A stretch of DNA of 64,000 nucleotides from Flavobacterium johnsoniae UW101 (lineage in GTDB: Bacteria > Bacteroidota > Bacteroidia > Flavobacteriales > Flavobacteriaceae): NCBI RefSeq assembly GCF_000016645.1, contig NC_009441.1:3410001-3474000 (forward strand). Reading direction: 5' to 3'. This document shows, one piece after another, positions 53,034 through 60,460 of this stretch. Made by a program: the position numbers and the translations under genes. Below the pieces are notes generated by a model. It had not been told where the DNA came from. It did not search any database and saw only the letters and a list, made by a program, of their open reading frames with translations. Position 1 is the stretch's first letter. Each line of letters begins with the position of its first letter.

Positions 53034-53867
53034 ATGAGAAAAATAGTTATCGCACTATCAGTATTAATGGCCTTAACTTCGTGTGTATCGAAAAAGGAAT
53101 ATGCAGCACTGGAGGCTAAGCAAAAAGAAACCCAAGATTTATTAAACTCTTGCACAGTTAAATTAAATTCTTGTCTAGAAGAAAAAGCAGGATTAGCAGC
53201 AACAGCTGAAAGCTATAAACAACATAATCAAGACTTAATTAACAGCTCTAAAGATCTAACAGTTTTAACTACAAAAGGTGCTGAAAACCTTGAAAAATCT
53301 TTAGAAAGCTTGAAAGAAAAAGATTTAAAAATCTCTAGACTTCAAGATGCACTTACTAAAAAAGACAGTGTAACTTTAGCTTTAGTTACAAGCTTAAAAG
53401 GTGCAGTTGGAATCAACGACCCGGATATCGAAGTTAATGTTGAAAAAGGAGTTGTATTTATCTCTATCGCTGATAAATTATTATTTAAAAGTGGAAGTTA
53501 TGACGTAAGTGACAAAGCTAAATCTGTTTTAGCTAAAGTTGCTAAAGTTGTAAATGACAAACCAGATTTTGAATGTATGGTTGAAGGTCACACAGATGAT
53601 GTTCCTTACAAAAGCAATGGAGTTATCTTAGACAACTGGGATTTAAGTGTTAAACGTTCTACTTCTATCGTTCGTGTTTTAACTAATGATCTTGGAGTTA
53701 ATCCAGCTAAATTAATTGCTGCAGGTAGAAGTTCTTATGTACCATTAGTTGCAAATGATTCTGCTGAAAACAAAGCTCGTAACAGAAGAACTCGTATCGT
53801 TGTTATGCCAAAAATCGATCAATTCTACGATATGATCGAAAAAGAGATGAAAAAACAAGCGAAATAA
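53034..53867 (+). CDS. OmpA-family peptidoglycan-binding lipoprotein
   Basis: 277 residues. Lipobox MALTSC (Cys17), a coiled-coil stretch (about 20-125), then an OmpA C-terminal domain (about 140-265) with LLFKSGSYDVSDKAKSVLAKVA, VEGHTDDVPY and the peptidoglycan-binding NKARNRRTRIVV. Probably outer-membrane anchored and tied to the cell wall. Followed by a strong terminator. Confidence 0.93.
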   Translation: MRKIVIALSVLMALTSCVSKKEYAALEAKQKETQDLLNSCTVKLNSCLEEKAGLAATAESYKQHNQDLINSSKDLTVLTTKGAENLEKSLESLKEKDLKISRLQDALTKKDSVTLALVTSLKGAVGINDPDIEVNVEKGVVFISIADKLLFKSGSYDVSDKAKSVLAKVAKVVNDKPDFECMVEGHTDDVPYKSNGVILDNWDLSVKRSTSIVRVLTNDLGVNPAKLIAAGRSSYVPLVANDSAENKARNRRTRIVVMPKIDQFYDMIEKEMKKQAK

Positions 53868-53896
53868 TTCTTTGTTTCACATATTATTTAAACAGA

Positions 53897-53922
53897 AAAA
53901 GCAGGTCAATTGACCTGCTTTT
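53897..53922 (+). terminator. Terminator of the OmpA-family gene
   Basis: Perfect 26-bp palindrome with arms AAAAGCAGGTCAA (53897-53909) and its complement (53910-53922), 29 bp after the stop codon. The remaining spacer to 54054 is AT-rich with no gene seen. Confidence 0.85.
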
Positions 53923-54054
53923 ATGTATCCTTAATTTTTTTAATAACCAATTAAATATAAATCAAGAATAGCATTATTTTTATTAACTAACTAAATTTTA
54001 ACTATACTAAAGTTAGTTATATTTTTTAATTTTTTACACAATTTCAGTGTTTAT

Positions 54055-54675
54055 TTACAAAATATCGATATCACCTTTCCCTTCTCTAACAACAATTGGT
54101 TCATGTTCTGAGAGATCAATAATGGTTGAACCAACATTATCTCCATAACCGCCATCGATTACCATATCGACTAGATTCTGCCATTTTTCAAAAATCAATT
54201 CAGGATCTGTTGTGTATTCAATTACATCATCTTCATCTCGAATCGAAGTCGAAACTATAGGATTTCCTAACTGGCGTACAATTTCTAATACAATATTATT
54301 ATCAGGAACACGAATACCCACAGTAGTTTTCTTTTTAAACTCTTTTGGCAGGTTGTTATTCCCTGGTAAAATAAAAGTATAAGGTCCTGGTAAAGCTCTC
54401 TTTAATATTTTAAAAGTTGAAGTATCGATTTGACGCACATAATCTGATAAGTTACTCAAATCATGACAAATAAATGAGAAATTAGCTTTTTCTAATTTTA
54501 CTCCTTTAATTTTTGCTATTTTCTCTAAAGCTCTCGAATTGGTAATATCACAACCTAAACCGTAAACAGTATCTGTTGGATAAATTACCAATCCGCCATT
54601 TTGAAGCACTTTCACTACTTTTGCAATAGCAGCTTCGCTAGGTTTATCTGGGTATATTTTTATAAATTCTGCCAT
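54055..54675 (-). CDS. YciO-type Sua5/YrdC-domain protein
   Basis: 206 residues of the threonylcarbamoyl-AMP synthase superfamily: GGLVIYPTDTVYGLGCDITN, KIKGVKLEKANFSFICHDLSNLSDYV, LPGPYTFILPG, VGIRVPDN, IVSTSIR and DGGYGDNVGSTIIDLSEHEPIVVREGKGDI. The layout and exact length match E. coli YciO rather than TsaC/YrdC, including the N-terminal IYPDKPSEAAI. It may be the cell's t6A precursor enzyme or a YciO paralogue; this cannot be decided here. Confidence 0.9.
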   Translation of the reverse strand: MAEFIKIYPDKPSEAAIAKVVKVLQNGGLVIYPTDTVYGLGCDITNSRALEKIAKIKGVKLEKANFSFICHDLSNLSDYVRQIDTSTFKILKRALPGPYTFILPGNNNLPKEFKKKTTVGIRVPDNNIVLEIVRQLGNPIVSTSIRDEDDVIEYTTDPELIFEKWQNLVDMVIDGGYGDNVGSTIIDLSEHEPIVVREGKGDIDIL

Positions 54676-54712
54676 AGTTTTTTTTCAAGTTTTTATTTGT
54701 TTCAGATTTCGT

Positions 54713-54734
54713 AAGGCTGAGCGAAGCCGAAACC
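54713..54734. repeat. Short dispersed-type repeat (GGCTGAGCGAAGCC hairpin)
   Basis: AAGGCTGAGCGAAGCCGAAA contains a GGCT/AGCC mini-hairpin. It is G+C-rich against an AT-rich background and resembles interspersed repeats of flavobacteria. Lies upstream of the yciO-like gene start. Confidence 0.5.
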
Positions 54735-54808
54735 TATGTTTATTTTTTAAACCCTCAGTATCAGATGACAAATATTTTCAAAACTTAGTTTATTAGAATA
54801 GTAAGACC

Positions 54809-55222
54809 TTAATAATCTATTAAACCCTCAAAATAGTAAACATCATTATTTTCAACTTTTGCATCTGATGGTTTTTTAGAAAAAAACATCTCATTTATAT
54901 TAATAAGACTATAATTGATTGATGTTAAATTATGAGTTCTAGAATCTAATTGAAAATATTTACCATTATCAGTCCACCAAGTTCCTCTTTCATTCCAAAC
55001 TTTTACTTCACAATCAATAAACGATGTAAATACAATAAAATAATTCCCGTTTTCTTCTCTATTAATAGTCCAATATTTTTTTTGGATAAATTTTACATTG
55101 TCAAAATCAGCTCCTTTCCAATATCCAACTAACTTTTTATCATTTTTTCTTACCAATTTTTCTGATTGTCCAAAAACACTTAAAGAAACTAAAAAGATTA
55201 AATTGCATAATAGTTTACTCAT
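54809..55222 (-). CDS. Hypothetical secreted protein
   Basis: 137 residues from ATG 55222, with a signal peptide (MSKLLCNLIFLVSLSVFGQ). The mature part is a small beta-rich domain with LVGYWKGADFDNVKF and ERGTWWTDNGKYFQL, similar in feel to lipocalin-like/avidin-like stress proteins, but no family is recognised. The start lies 1 nt after the uvrD/pcrA stop, so it is probably co-transcribed; the longer start at 55237 would overlap that gene. Confidence 0.72.
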   Translation of the reverse strand: MSKLLCNLIFLVSLSVFGQSEKLVRKNDKKLVGYWKGADFDNVKFIQKKYWTINREENGNYFIVFTSFIDCEVKVWNERGTWWTDNGKYFQLDSRTHNLTSINYSLININEMFFSKKPSDAKVENNDVYYFEGLIDY

Positions 55223-55223
55223 A

Positions 55224-57560
55224 CTACCCAACCACATCTAATTTAGCAAATCTCAGCAAGAGTTTTTTAATACCTCCTACTTCAAATTTAATTTCGGCTT
55301 TTTTATCAGCTCCAACACCTTCTAAATTAATCACTTCTCCTTTTCCAAAACGTTCATGCATTACAACATTCCCAATAGTTAATTTATTATCAAACAAATT
55401 AGCACTTGAACTTGCTGGCGCATTTCCTGAAACAGGTTTTAATTTACGAATATTTAAATCCGGTTTTGGATTATTATCTGTAATATGTTTTGGCGGAGTT
55501 CCTCCTACCGGTTTTGCTAATCTTAACTTTGATTTATCAATATCTCCAAAAATATCTCCATCGATAGGCGATTTATATCTGTAATTCGTTTCAGCCGGAG
55601 TTAGATATTCTAAATATTGTCCATCTATTTCTTCAATAAAACGAGACGGTTCGCTGTCTGTTAATTTCCCCCAGCGGTAACGAGATTGGGCATAAGTCAA
55701 ATACGCTTGGTGTTCTGCACGTGTTAATGCAACATAAAACAAACGACGTTCTTCTTCAAGTTCACTTCTGGTACTCATACTCATAGCACTAGGAAACAAA
55801 TCTTCTTCCATTCCAACTACAAAAACATGAGGAAACTCAAGTCCTTTTGCAAGGTGAATGGTCATTAACGCTACACGATCTTCATCTGTTGTATCTTTAT
55901 CTAAATCCGTCGCAAGTGCCACATCTTCCATAAATTCAGATAAAGCTCCTCTTGCACCGTCAATTTCTTTTTGTCCTTCTGTAAAATCTTTAATACCGTT
56001 TAAAAGTTCTTCAATATTTTGAATTTTTGCCATTCCTTCCGGAGTAGCATCTTTTTTCAATTCCTGAACTAAGCCGGTTTTCTTGGCAACATGATCTGTT
56101 ATATAAAATGCATCCTGATTTTGATCAATAACCTGAAAACTCTGAATCATGGTAACAAAATCTTTTAGTTTGTTTTTTGTACCCGAAGTCAGTTTTAAAT
56201 CAATTTTATCAATGTTTACCATCACTTCCCAAATCGAACGTTTGTAGTGATTTGCTGCGATAGTAAGTTTTTCAACTGTTGTATCTCCAATTCCACGAGC
56301 AGGATAATTGATTACTCGAATCAATGCTTCTTCATCTTTTGGATTAATTACTAAACGCAGATAACACAAAACATCTTTAATTTCCTTACGCTGGTAAAAT
56401 GACAATCCTCCATAAATTCTATACGGAATATCTCTTTTCCTTAAAGCATCCTCCATAGCACGCGACTGTGCGTTTGTACGATACAAAATAGCAAAAGATC
56501 CATTGTGAAGCTGATTCTGCATTTTTTGTTCAAAGATCGTACTGGCAACAAAACGGCCTTCTTCGGCATCTGTCAAACTTCTGTGGACTTTAATTTTTGG
56601 TCCAAATTCATTCGCAGTCCAAACTACTTTATCAAGTTTAGTTTTATTATGTTCCATTACCGTATTTGCCGCTTCTACAATATTTCGGGTTGAACGGTAA
56701 TTTTGCTCTAAACGAAACATAACTACACCTTCATAATCCTTTTGGAAATTCAAGATGTTATTAATATTCGCGCCACGGAAAGCATAAATACTCTGCGCAT
56801 CATCTCCAACCACGCAAATATTCTGAAATCTGTCTGATAAAGCTCTAACAATCAAATACTGAGAGTGATTTGTATCTTGGTACTCATCAACAAGAATGTA
56901 ACGGAAACGATCCTGATATTTGGCTAAAACTTCTGGAAATCTAGTTAATAGTTCGTTGGTTTTTAGCAGCAAATCGTCAAAATCCATTGCACCAGCTTTA
57001 AAGCAACGCTCTACATACTGCTGATAAATATCTCCCAATCTTGGTCGTTTTGCCATTGCATCGGCTTCAACCAATTCCGGATTATTGAAATATGCTTTTA
57101 CAGTAATCAAACTGTTTTTATAACTAGATATACGTCCTAAAATTTGTTTTGGTTTATAAACATCACGATCCAGCTGCATTTCTTTAATAATAGAAGAAAT
57201 TAATCTGGCCGAATCCTGAGAATCATAAATAGTAAAATTAGAAGGATACCCCAAATGATCTGATTCTGAGCGAAGAATACGAGCAAAAATCGAGTGAAAA
57301 GTTCCCATCCAAAGATTTTTTGCTTCAGATGCTCCTACAATATCTGCAATCCTGTGCTTCATTTCACGTGCCGCTTTATTAGTAAACGTCAGCGATAAAA
57401 TATTAAAGGCGTCAACTCCCTGCGCCATCAAATAAGCAATTCTAATCGTTAAAACACGAGTTTTTCCCGAACCTGCACCAGCAATAATAATCATTGGCCC
57501 GTCTTTTTTTAGAACAGGCTGTCTCTGCGCTTCGTTGAGCTGGTCAATATATTTCTGCAT
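55224..57560 (-). CDS. UvrD/PcrA-family DNA helicase
   Basis: Superfamily 1A 3'-5' helicase, 778 residues. Motif I GAGSGKTRVLTIRIAYL, Ia FTNKAAREMKHR, II LVDEYQDTNHSQY, III GDDAQSIYAFRGA, IV FRLEQNYRSTRNI, V MTIHLAKGLEFPHVFVVG, VI RRLFYVALTRAEH. C-terminal Tudor-like domain (VMHERFGKGEVINLEGVGADKKAEIKF) for RNA polymerase contact, as in PcrA. A TAATTTTG promoter element lies at 57588-57581, and a rare AGGAG Shine-Dalgarno-like sequence precedes the ATG. Confidence 0.95.
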   Translation of the reverse strand: MQKYIDQLNEAQRQPVLKKDGPMIIIAGAGSGKTRVLTIRIAYLMAQGVDAFNILSLTFTNKAAREMKHRIADIVGASEAKNLWMGTFHSIFARILRSESDHLGYPSNFTIYDSQDSARLISSIIKEMQLDRDVYKPKQILGRISSYKNSLITVKAYFNNPELVEADAMAKRPRLGDIYQQYVERCFKAGAMDFDDLLLKTNELLTRFPEVLAKYQDRFRYILVDEYQDTNHSQYLIVRALSDRFQNICVVGDDAQSIYAFRGANINNILNFQKDYEGVVMFRLEQNYRSTRNIVEAANTVMEHNKTKLDKVVWTANEFGPKIKVHRSLTDAEEGRFVASTIFEQKMQNQLHNGSFAILYRTNAQSRAMEDALRKRDIPYRIYGGLSFYQRKEIKDVLCYLRLVINPKDEEALIRVINYPARGIGDTTVEKLTIAANHYKRSIWEVMVNIDKIDLKLTSGTKNKLKDFVTMIQSFQVIDQNQDAFYITDHVAKKTGLVQELKKDATPEGMAKIQNIEELLNGIKDFTEGQKEIDGARGALSEFMEDVALATDLDKDTTDEDRVALMTIHLAKGLEFPHVFVVGMEEDLFPSAMSMSTRSELEEERRLFYVALTRAEHQAYLTYAQSRYRWGKLTDSEPSRFIEEIDGQYLEYLTPAETNYRYKSPIDGDIFGDIDKSKLRLAKPVGGTPPKHITDNNPKPDLNIRKLKPVSGNAPASSSANLFDNKLTIGNVVMHERFGKGEVINLEGVGADKKAEIKFEVGGIKKLLLRFAKLDVVG

Positions 57561-57580
57561 GTAATTTTTCTCCTTTTATG

Positions 57581-57588
57581 CAAAATTA
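57581..57588 (-). promoter_or_regulatory. Promoter -7 element of the UvrD/PcrA gene
   Basis: Minus-strand TAATTTTG (TAnnTTTG), 21 nt before ATG 57560. Between them lies AAGGAGAAAAA, an SD-like sequence unusual for this phylum. Confidence 0.65.
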
Positions 57589-57685
57589 AGAATTAATACT
57601 CTAAATAGCTACTAAGATGCTAAGGTTCTAAGATGCTAAGTTTTTATTTTTTGAAGCAGAACATTAGGCATTTTATCAAACACAG

Positions 57686-57745
57686 TTCCCGCTTTCGGCT
57701 TTATCTCTCCGCTTCTCTGCGAGGATACCTCCTCTATCGGGGCTA
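57686..57745 (-). repeat. Dispersed-repeat unit (TAGCCCCGATAG...AAAGCGGGAA)
   Basis: On the minus strand the unit begins TAGCCCCGATAG, has an inner TATCCTCGCAGAGAAGCGG segment and ends GAAAGCGGGAA. It is much more G+C-rich than its surroundings. From memory, units with these ends and variable middles are frequent downstream of flavobacterial genes. Here it directly follows the antitoxin-like ORF, in the position expected for a toxin gene. Confidence 0.55.
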
Positions 57746-57791
57746 GATTCAAACAATTGGTTTCTTTTGAGAAATTGGAAAGAAATGAAAT

Positions 57792-57953
57792 TTAAATATT
57801 GTACTTCGCTTTTAATTTTTGTTTAAAATCTTCAAAATCAATAGTTCTTCCTGCTTTTATATCTTCCTCACTTTTTTGCAATTCTTTGGATATAGTTTCA
57901 TCTTGAAAATCATTAACAAGATCCTCAGAATTTTCAACAATTTTATCCTTCAT
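57792..57953 (-). CDS. Small antitoxin-like protein
   Basis: 53-residue ORF: start MKDKIVENSEDL, end SEEDIKAGRTIDFEDFKQKL then KAKYNI. The C-terminal half resembles the toxin-binding tail of addiction-module antitoxins (xSxEDIKxGRxxxxEEFKxxLKxKY). No RelE/ParE toxin follows; the next 230 bp hold repeats only. It may be an orphan antitoxin or remnant. Located in the spacer between the UvrD/PcrA and TSUP genes, framed by 21-bp inverted repeats. Confidence 0.65.
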   Translation of the reverse strand: MKDKIVENSEDLVNDFQDETISKELQKSEEDIKAGRTIDFEDFKQKLKAKYNI

Positions 57954-58035
57954 TATAGTCTTTTTAGTTATTTAACAATTCAAAATCTCAACATCTTAAA
58001 AACTTAGCATCTTAGAATCTCAGTCCCTTAGAACC

Positions 58036-58803
58036 TTATTTATAAAACACATCATAAGCGAAACGAATCAGCGTTCCAACAACCACAACCAAAAAGAAAA
58101 TCCTGATAAAACCATTTCCTTTATTAATGGCAAGTTTTGCTCCTAACCAGCCGCCAAGTCCATTGCTTATCGCCATGGGAATTGCAATCGTCCAGATTAT
58201 TTTTCCTTTTATCATAAACAGGCAGATAGAACCAAAATTTGTCGCCAGATTTACCATTTTAGCATTTGCAGAAGCATGTAAAAAATCAAACCCTAAAAGA
58301 GCAATAAAGGCTACAACAAAAAAACTTCCGGTTCCTGGACCAATAAATCCGTCATAAAAACCAACAATTATACTAATAAAGACGGCATAAATTATTTGAG
58401 TTGTCTGCGAATGATCTTTAGCAGCATGCTGTCCAAAATTTTTCTTTGCATAAGTATAGATAAACAACAGTGACAAAACCACAAGCAAAAGCGGTTTCAT
58501 AAAATCGTTGCTTACAAGTGTTAAAATGGTAGAACCCAAAAATGCAGACGGAACTGCCAGAAACATCATAATTAAAAGCAGTTTCCATTGAATAATTACT
58601 TTTTTTAGGTATTGAAAAGCGGCAAAAGCAGTACCGCTGAAAGCCGGAATCTTTAAAGTTCCTATTACTGTAGAAACTGGAAGGTTTGGCAGTAAAATTA
58701 ATCCCATTGGTGTCTGGATTAATCCTCCGCCACCCACAATTGCATCAACAAATCCCGCCGCAAAAGCAGCTAAACAAAGAAAAAGTATTATGTATGAATC
58801 CAT
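58036..58803 (-). CDS. TSUP (TauE/SafE) family transporter
   Basis: 255 residues, about eight TM helices in two repeats. Family features: AAFAAGFVDAIVGGGGLIQTPMGLI in the first repeat and VGFYDGFIGPGTGSFFVVAFIALLG in the second. Likely exports sulfite or a small organosulfonate; the substrate cannot be read. A TACTTTTG promoter element lies 36 nt upstream. Confidence 0.93.
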   Translation of the reverse strand: MDSYIILFLCLAAFAAGFVDAIVGGGGLIQTPMGLILLPNLPVSTVIGTLKIPAFSGTAFAAFQYLKKVIIQWKLLLIMMFLAVPSAFLGSTILTLVSNDFMKPLLLVVLSLLFIYTYAKKNFGQHAAKDHSQTTQIIYAVFISIIVGFYDGFIGPGTGSFFVVAFIALLGFDFLHASANAKMVNLATNFGSICLFMIKGKIIWTIAIPMAISNGLGGWLGAKLAINKGNGFIRIFFLVVVVGTLIRFAYDVFYK

Positions 58804-58838
58804 TAAAAGTGTGTTTCAATAAATTAAAAAACAAGTTG

Positions 58839-58846
58839 CAAAAGTA
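58839..58846 (-). promoter_or_regulatory. Promoter -7 element of the TSUP gene
   Basis: Minus-strand TACTTTTG (TAnnTTTG), 36 nt before ATG 58803. Confidence 0.65.
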
Positions 58847-58902
58847 CAGCTTCCATTTTGTTTATTGAGATAAATTTAAAGTGGATTTCTCATCAAAAAG
58901 TA

Positions 58903-58910
58903 TATTTTTG
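58903..58910 (+). promoter_or_regulatory. Promoter -7 element upstream of 58928
   Basis: TATTTTTG matches TAnnTTTG, 17 nt before ATG 58928. Divergent partner of the TSUP promoter. Confidence 0.65.
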
Positions 58911-58927
58911 CTAAAAAATTTGACCCA

Positions 58928-59449
58928 ATGGATTTTACAAGAATTATAGAATTAGCCAGTTATACTTTACCTGCAATTGTTACTGGATTTGTAGCTTATC
59001 GTTTTTTTGAACTGCATATTAAAAACAGCGATAAGAAACATGCTTTTTTACTAAACAGAGATTATCAGAAACAATCTCTTCCAATACGTTTACAAGCTTA
59101 TGAGCGTATGACTTTGTTTTTAGAACGTATTAATTTGACTAAATTATTAATCAGAATTAGTCCAATTTCTCCAGATAAACACGATTACGAAAATTTTGTA
59201 ATTGATCAAATCGAACAAGAATTCGAACACAATTTAACGCAGCAAATTTATATGTCTGAAGAATGCTGGACTATTATCACAACTGCCAAAAATTCAACCA
59301 TACAAATGATTCGCAAAGCTGCTATGAGCGATCGCGTTGACAGCGCCGATAAACTTCGTGAAGTTATTTTAAACGACTTATTAGAAAAACAATCTCCAAG
59401 CAATGCTGCTTTGAGCTATATTAAAAACGAAGTTGCAGAACTTTGGTAA
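58928..59449 (+). CDS. Conserved hypothetical, single N-terminal TM
   Basis: 173 residues. One TM helix (about 10-27; YTLPAIVTGFVAYRFF), then a helical cytosolic domain with LPIRLQAYERMTLFLERINLTKLLIRI and QIEQEFEHNLTQQIYMSEECW. I do not recognise a named family, although similar proteins seem common in flavobacteria. Monocistronic with its own promoter; convergent with the patatin gene. Confidence 0.8.
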   Translation: MDFTRIIELASYTLPAIVTGFVAYRFFELHIKNSDKKHAFLLNRDYQKQSLPIRLQAYERMTLFLERINLTKLLIRISPISPDKHDYENFVIDQIEQEFEHNLTQQIYMSEECWTIITTAKNSTIQMIRKAAMSDRVDSADKLREVILNDLLEKQSPSNAALSYIKNEVAELW

Positions 59450-59458
59450 AAAAATATT

Positions 59459-59510
59459 TTAGATTTTAGATTGCAGAGTTCAGATAATGGACATTCAATC
59501 TAAAATCTAA
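59459..59510. repeat. 14-bp inverted repeat between convergent genes
   Basis: TTAGATTTTAGATT (59459-59472) is exactly inverted at 59497-59510, loop 24 nt. It could serve as a terminator region. The word family (GATTTTAGA) is shared with the lpxA-efp gap at 33939-34070. Confidence 0.7.
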
Positions 59511-59521
59511 ATTTTTCCATC

Positions 59522-60427
59522 TTAAGTTATTTTGTTATCACTCATAACTTCAGATTTATTCTGAGCATATTCATAACCCTGCTCCCACCATTCTTTCATT
59601 ACTTCTTTATTAAAAATCAAAGCGTTATCAGTTAATTTCGTTGGCGTGTAATATAAATTAAGCTTTACATCTTTACTGTTTGCCATAAGTTTTCCTATAG
59701 CAATATCATGTTTTTCTACCTGATCTAAGGCAATTCTAAACAAATCTATCATCAACGAAAATGGATTTTTACCAATTACCATTTTACTGGTATTAACTTC
59801 AGTTTCCAGAATAATAACATCAATTTCTGTGGCGCCGCGATTAATTGCTTCACGAATTGGAACCAGGCTCGAAAAACCGCCGTCACCATATTCGTAATTA
59901 TTCTTAGTCACTAAACTCATAAACGGGACATAATTACTGGAAATCCAGGACCACTCGCAAAATTCTTCGTAAGTACAATCTTTAACCGACTTATATTCTG
60001 ATTCGTTTTTGGTAAAATTCGTGACTGTAATAACCACGTCATTATCCATTTTTTTTAGTTTATTGAAATCAGAAAGCGAAAAATTATTCTGAATATATTT
60101 CTTCAAACCTTTACTTTCTCCAAAAGTTCTTTTTCCTTTAAAAAACTGACGTAGTACATTAAAGTGGTTGATGGTTACAATATCAATTCCTTCTTTTACT
60201 TTTACAACAAACGGACAAATATTAAAAATACTTGTCATTGTTACATTTGTATAAACTGAATGAATTTTTTTAATGTGGCCGAGAGCTAAATGCGGAATGA
60301 GAAGGCTTCCTGTAGAAGTTCCTATAAATAAATCGTATTCATGTTTTTTTTCTTCTATTAAATATTGTGCAACTCCTCCGGCGAATGCGCCTTTACTTCC
60401 TCCGCCAGAAATAACTAATGCTCTCAT
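59522..60427 (-). CDS. Patatin-like phospholipase
   Basis: 301 residues, patatin fold Ser-Asp dyad hydrolase: oxyanion loop SGGGSKGAFAGG (about 7-18), nucleophile Ser38 in GTSTG, and catalytic Asp182 in YGDGGFSSLVPIREAI. No signal peptide or outer-membrane barrel, so cytosolic or membrane-peripheral. Follows the M1 aminopeptidase on the same strand with a 33-bp gap. Confidence 0.92.
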   Translation of the reverse strand: MRALVISGGGSKGAFAGGVAQYLIEEKKHEYDLFIGTSTGSLLIPHLALGHIKKIHSVYTNVTMTSIFNICPFVVKVKEGIDIVTINHFNVLRQFFKGKRTFGESKGLKKYIQNNFSLSDFNKLKKMDNDVVITVTNFTKNESEYKSVKDCTYEEFCEWSWISSNYVPFMSLVTKNNYEYGDGGFSSLVPIREAINRGATEIDVIILETEVNTSKMVIGKNPFSLMIDLFRIALDQVEKHDIAIGKLMANSKDVKLNLYYTPTKLTDNALIFNKEVMKEWWEQGYEYAQNKSEVMSDNKIT

Positions 60428-60460
60428 AAAATATATAAAGTAGGTTTTATTCTCTATGTT

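Larger units (their letters stand above)
57626..58017. repeat. 21-bp perfect inverted repeats framing a 53-aa gene
   Basis: 57626-57646 (TTCTAAGATGCTAAGTTTTT core) and 57997-58017 are exact inverted copies. The left flank also has a direct second copy, ACTAAGATGCTAAGG, at 57611-57624, and the right flank has CTTAGAACCTTA words to 58038. Between them lie a dispersed-repeat unit and the antitoxin-like ORF. Confidence 0.75.
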
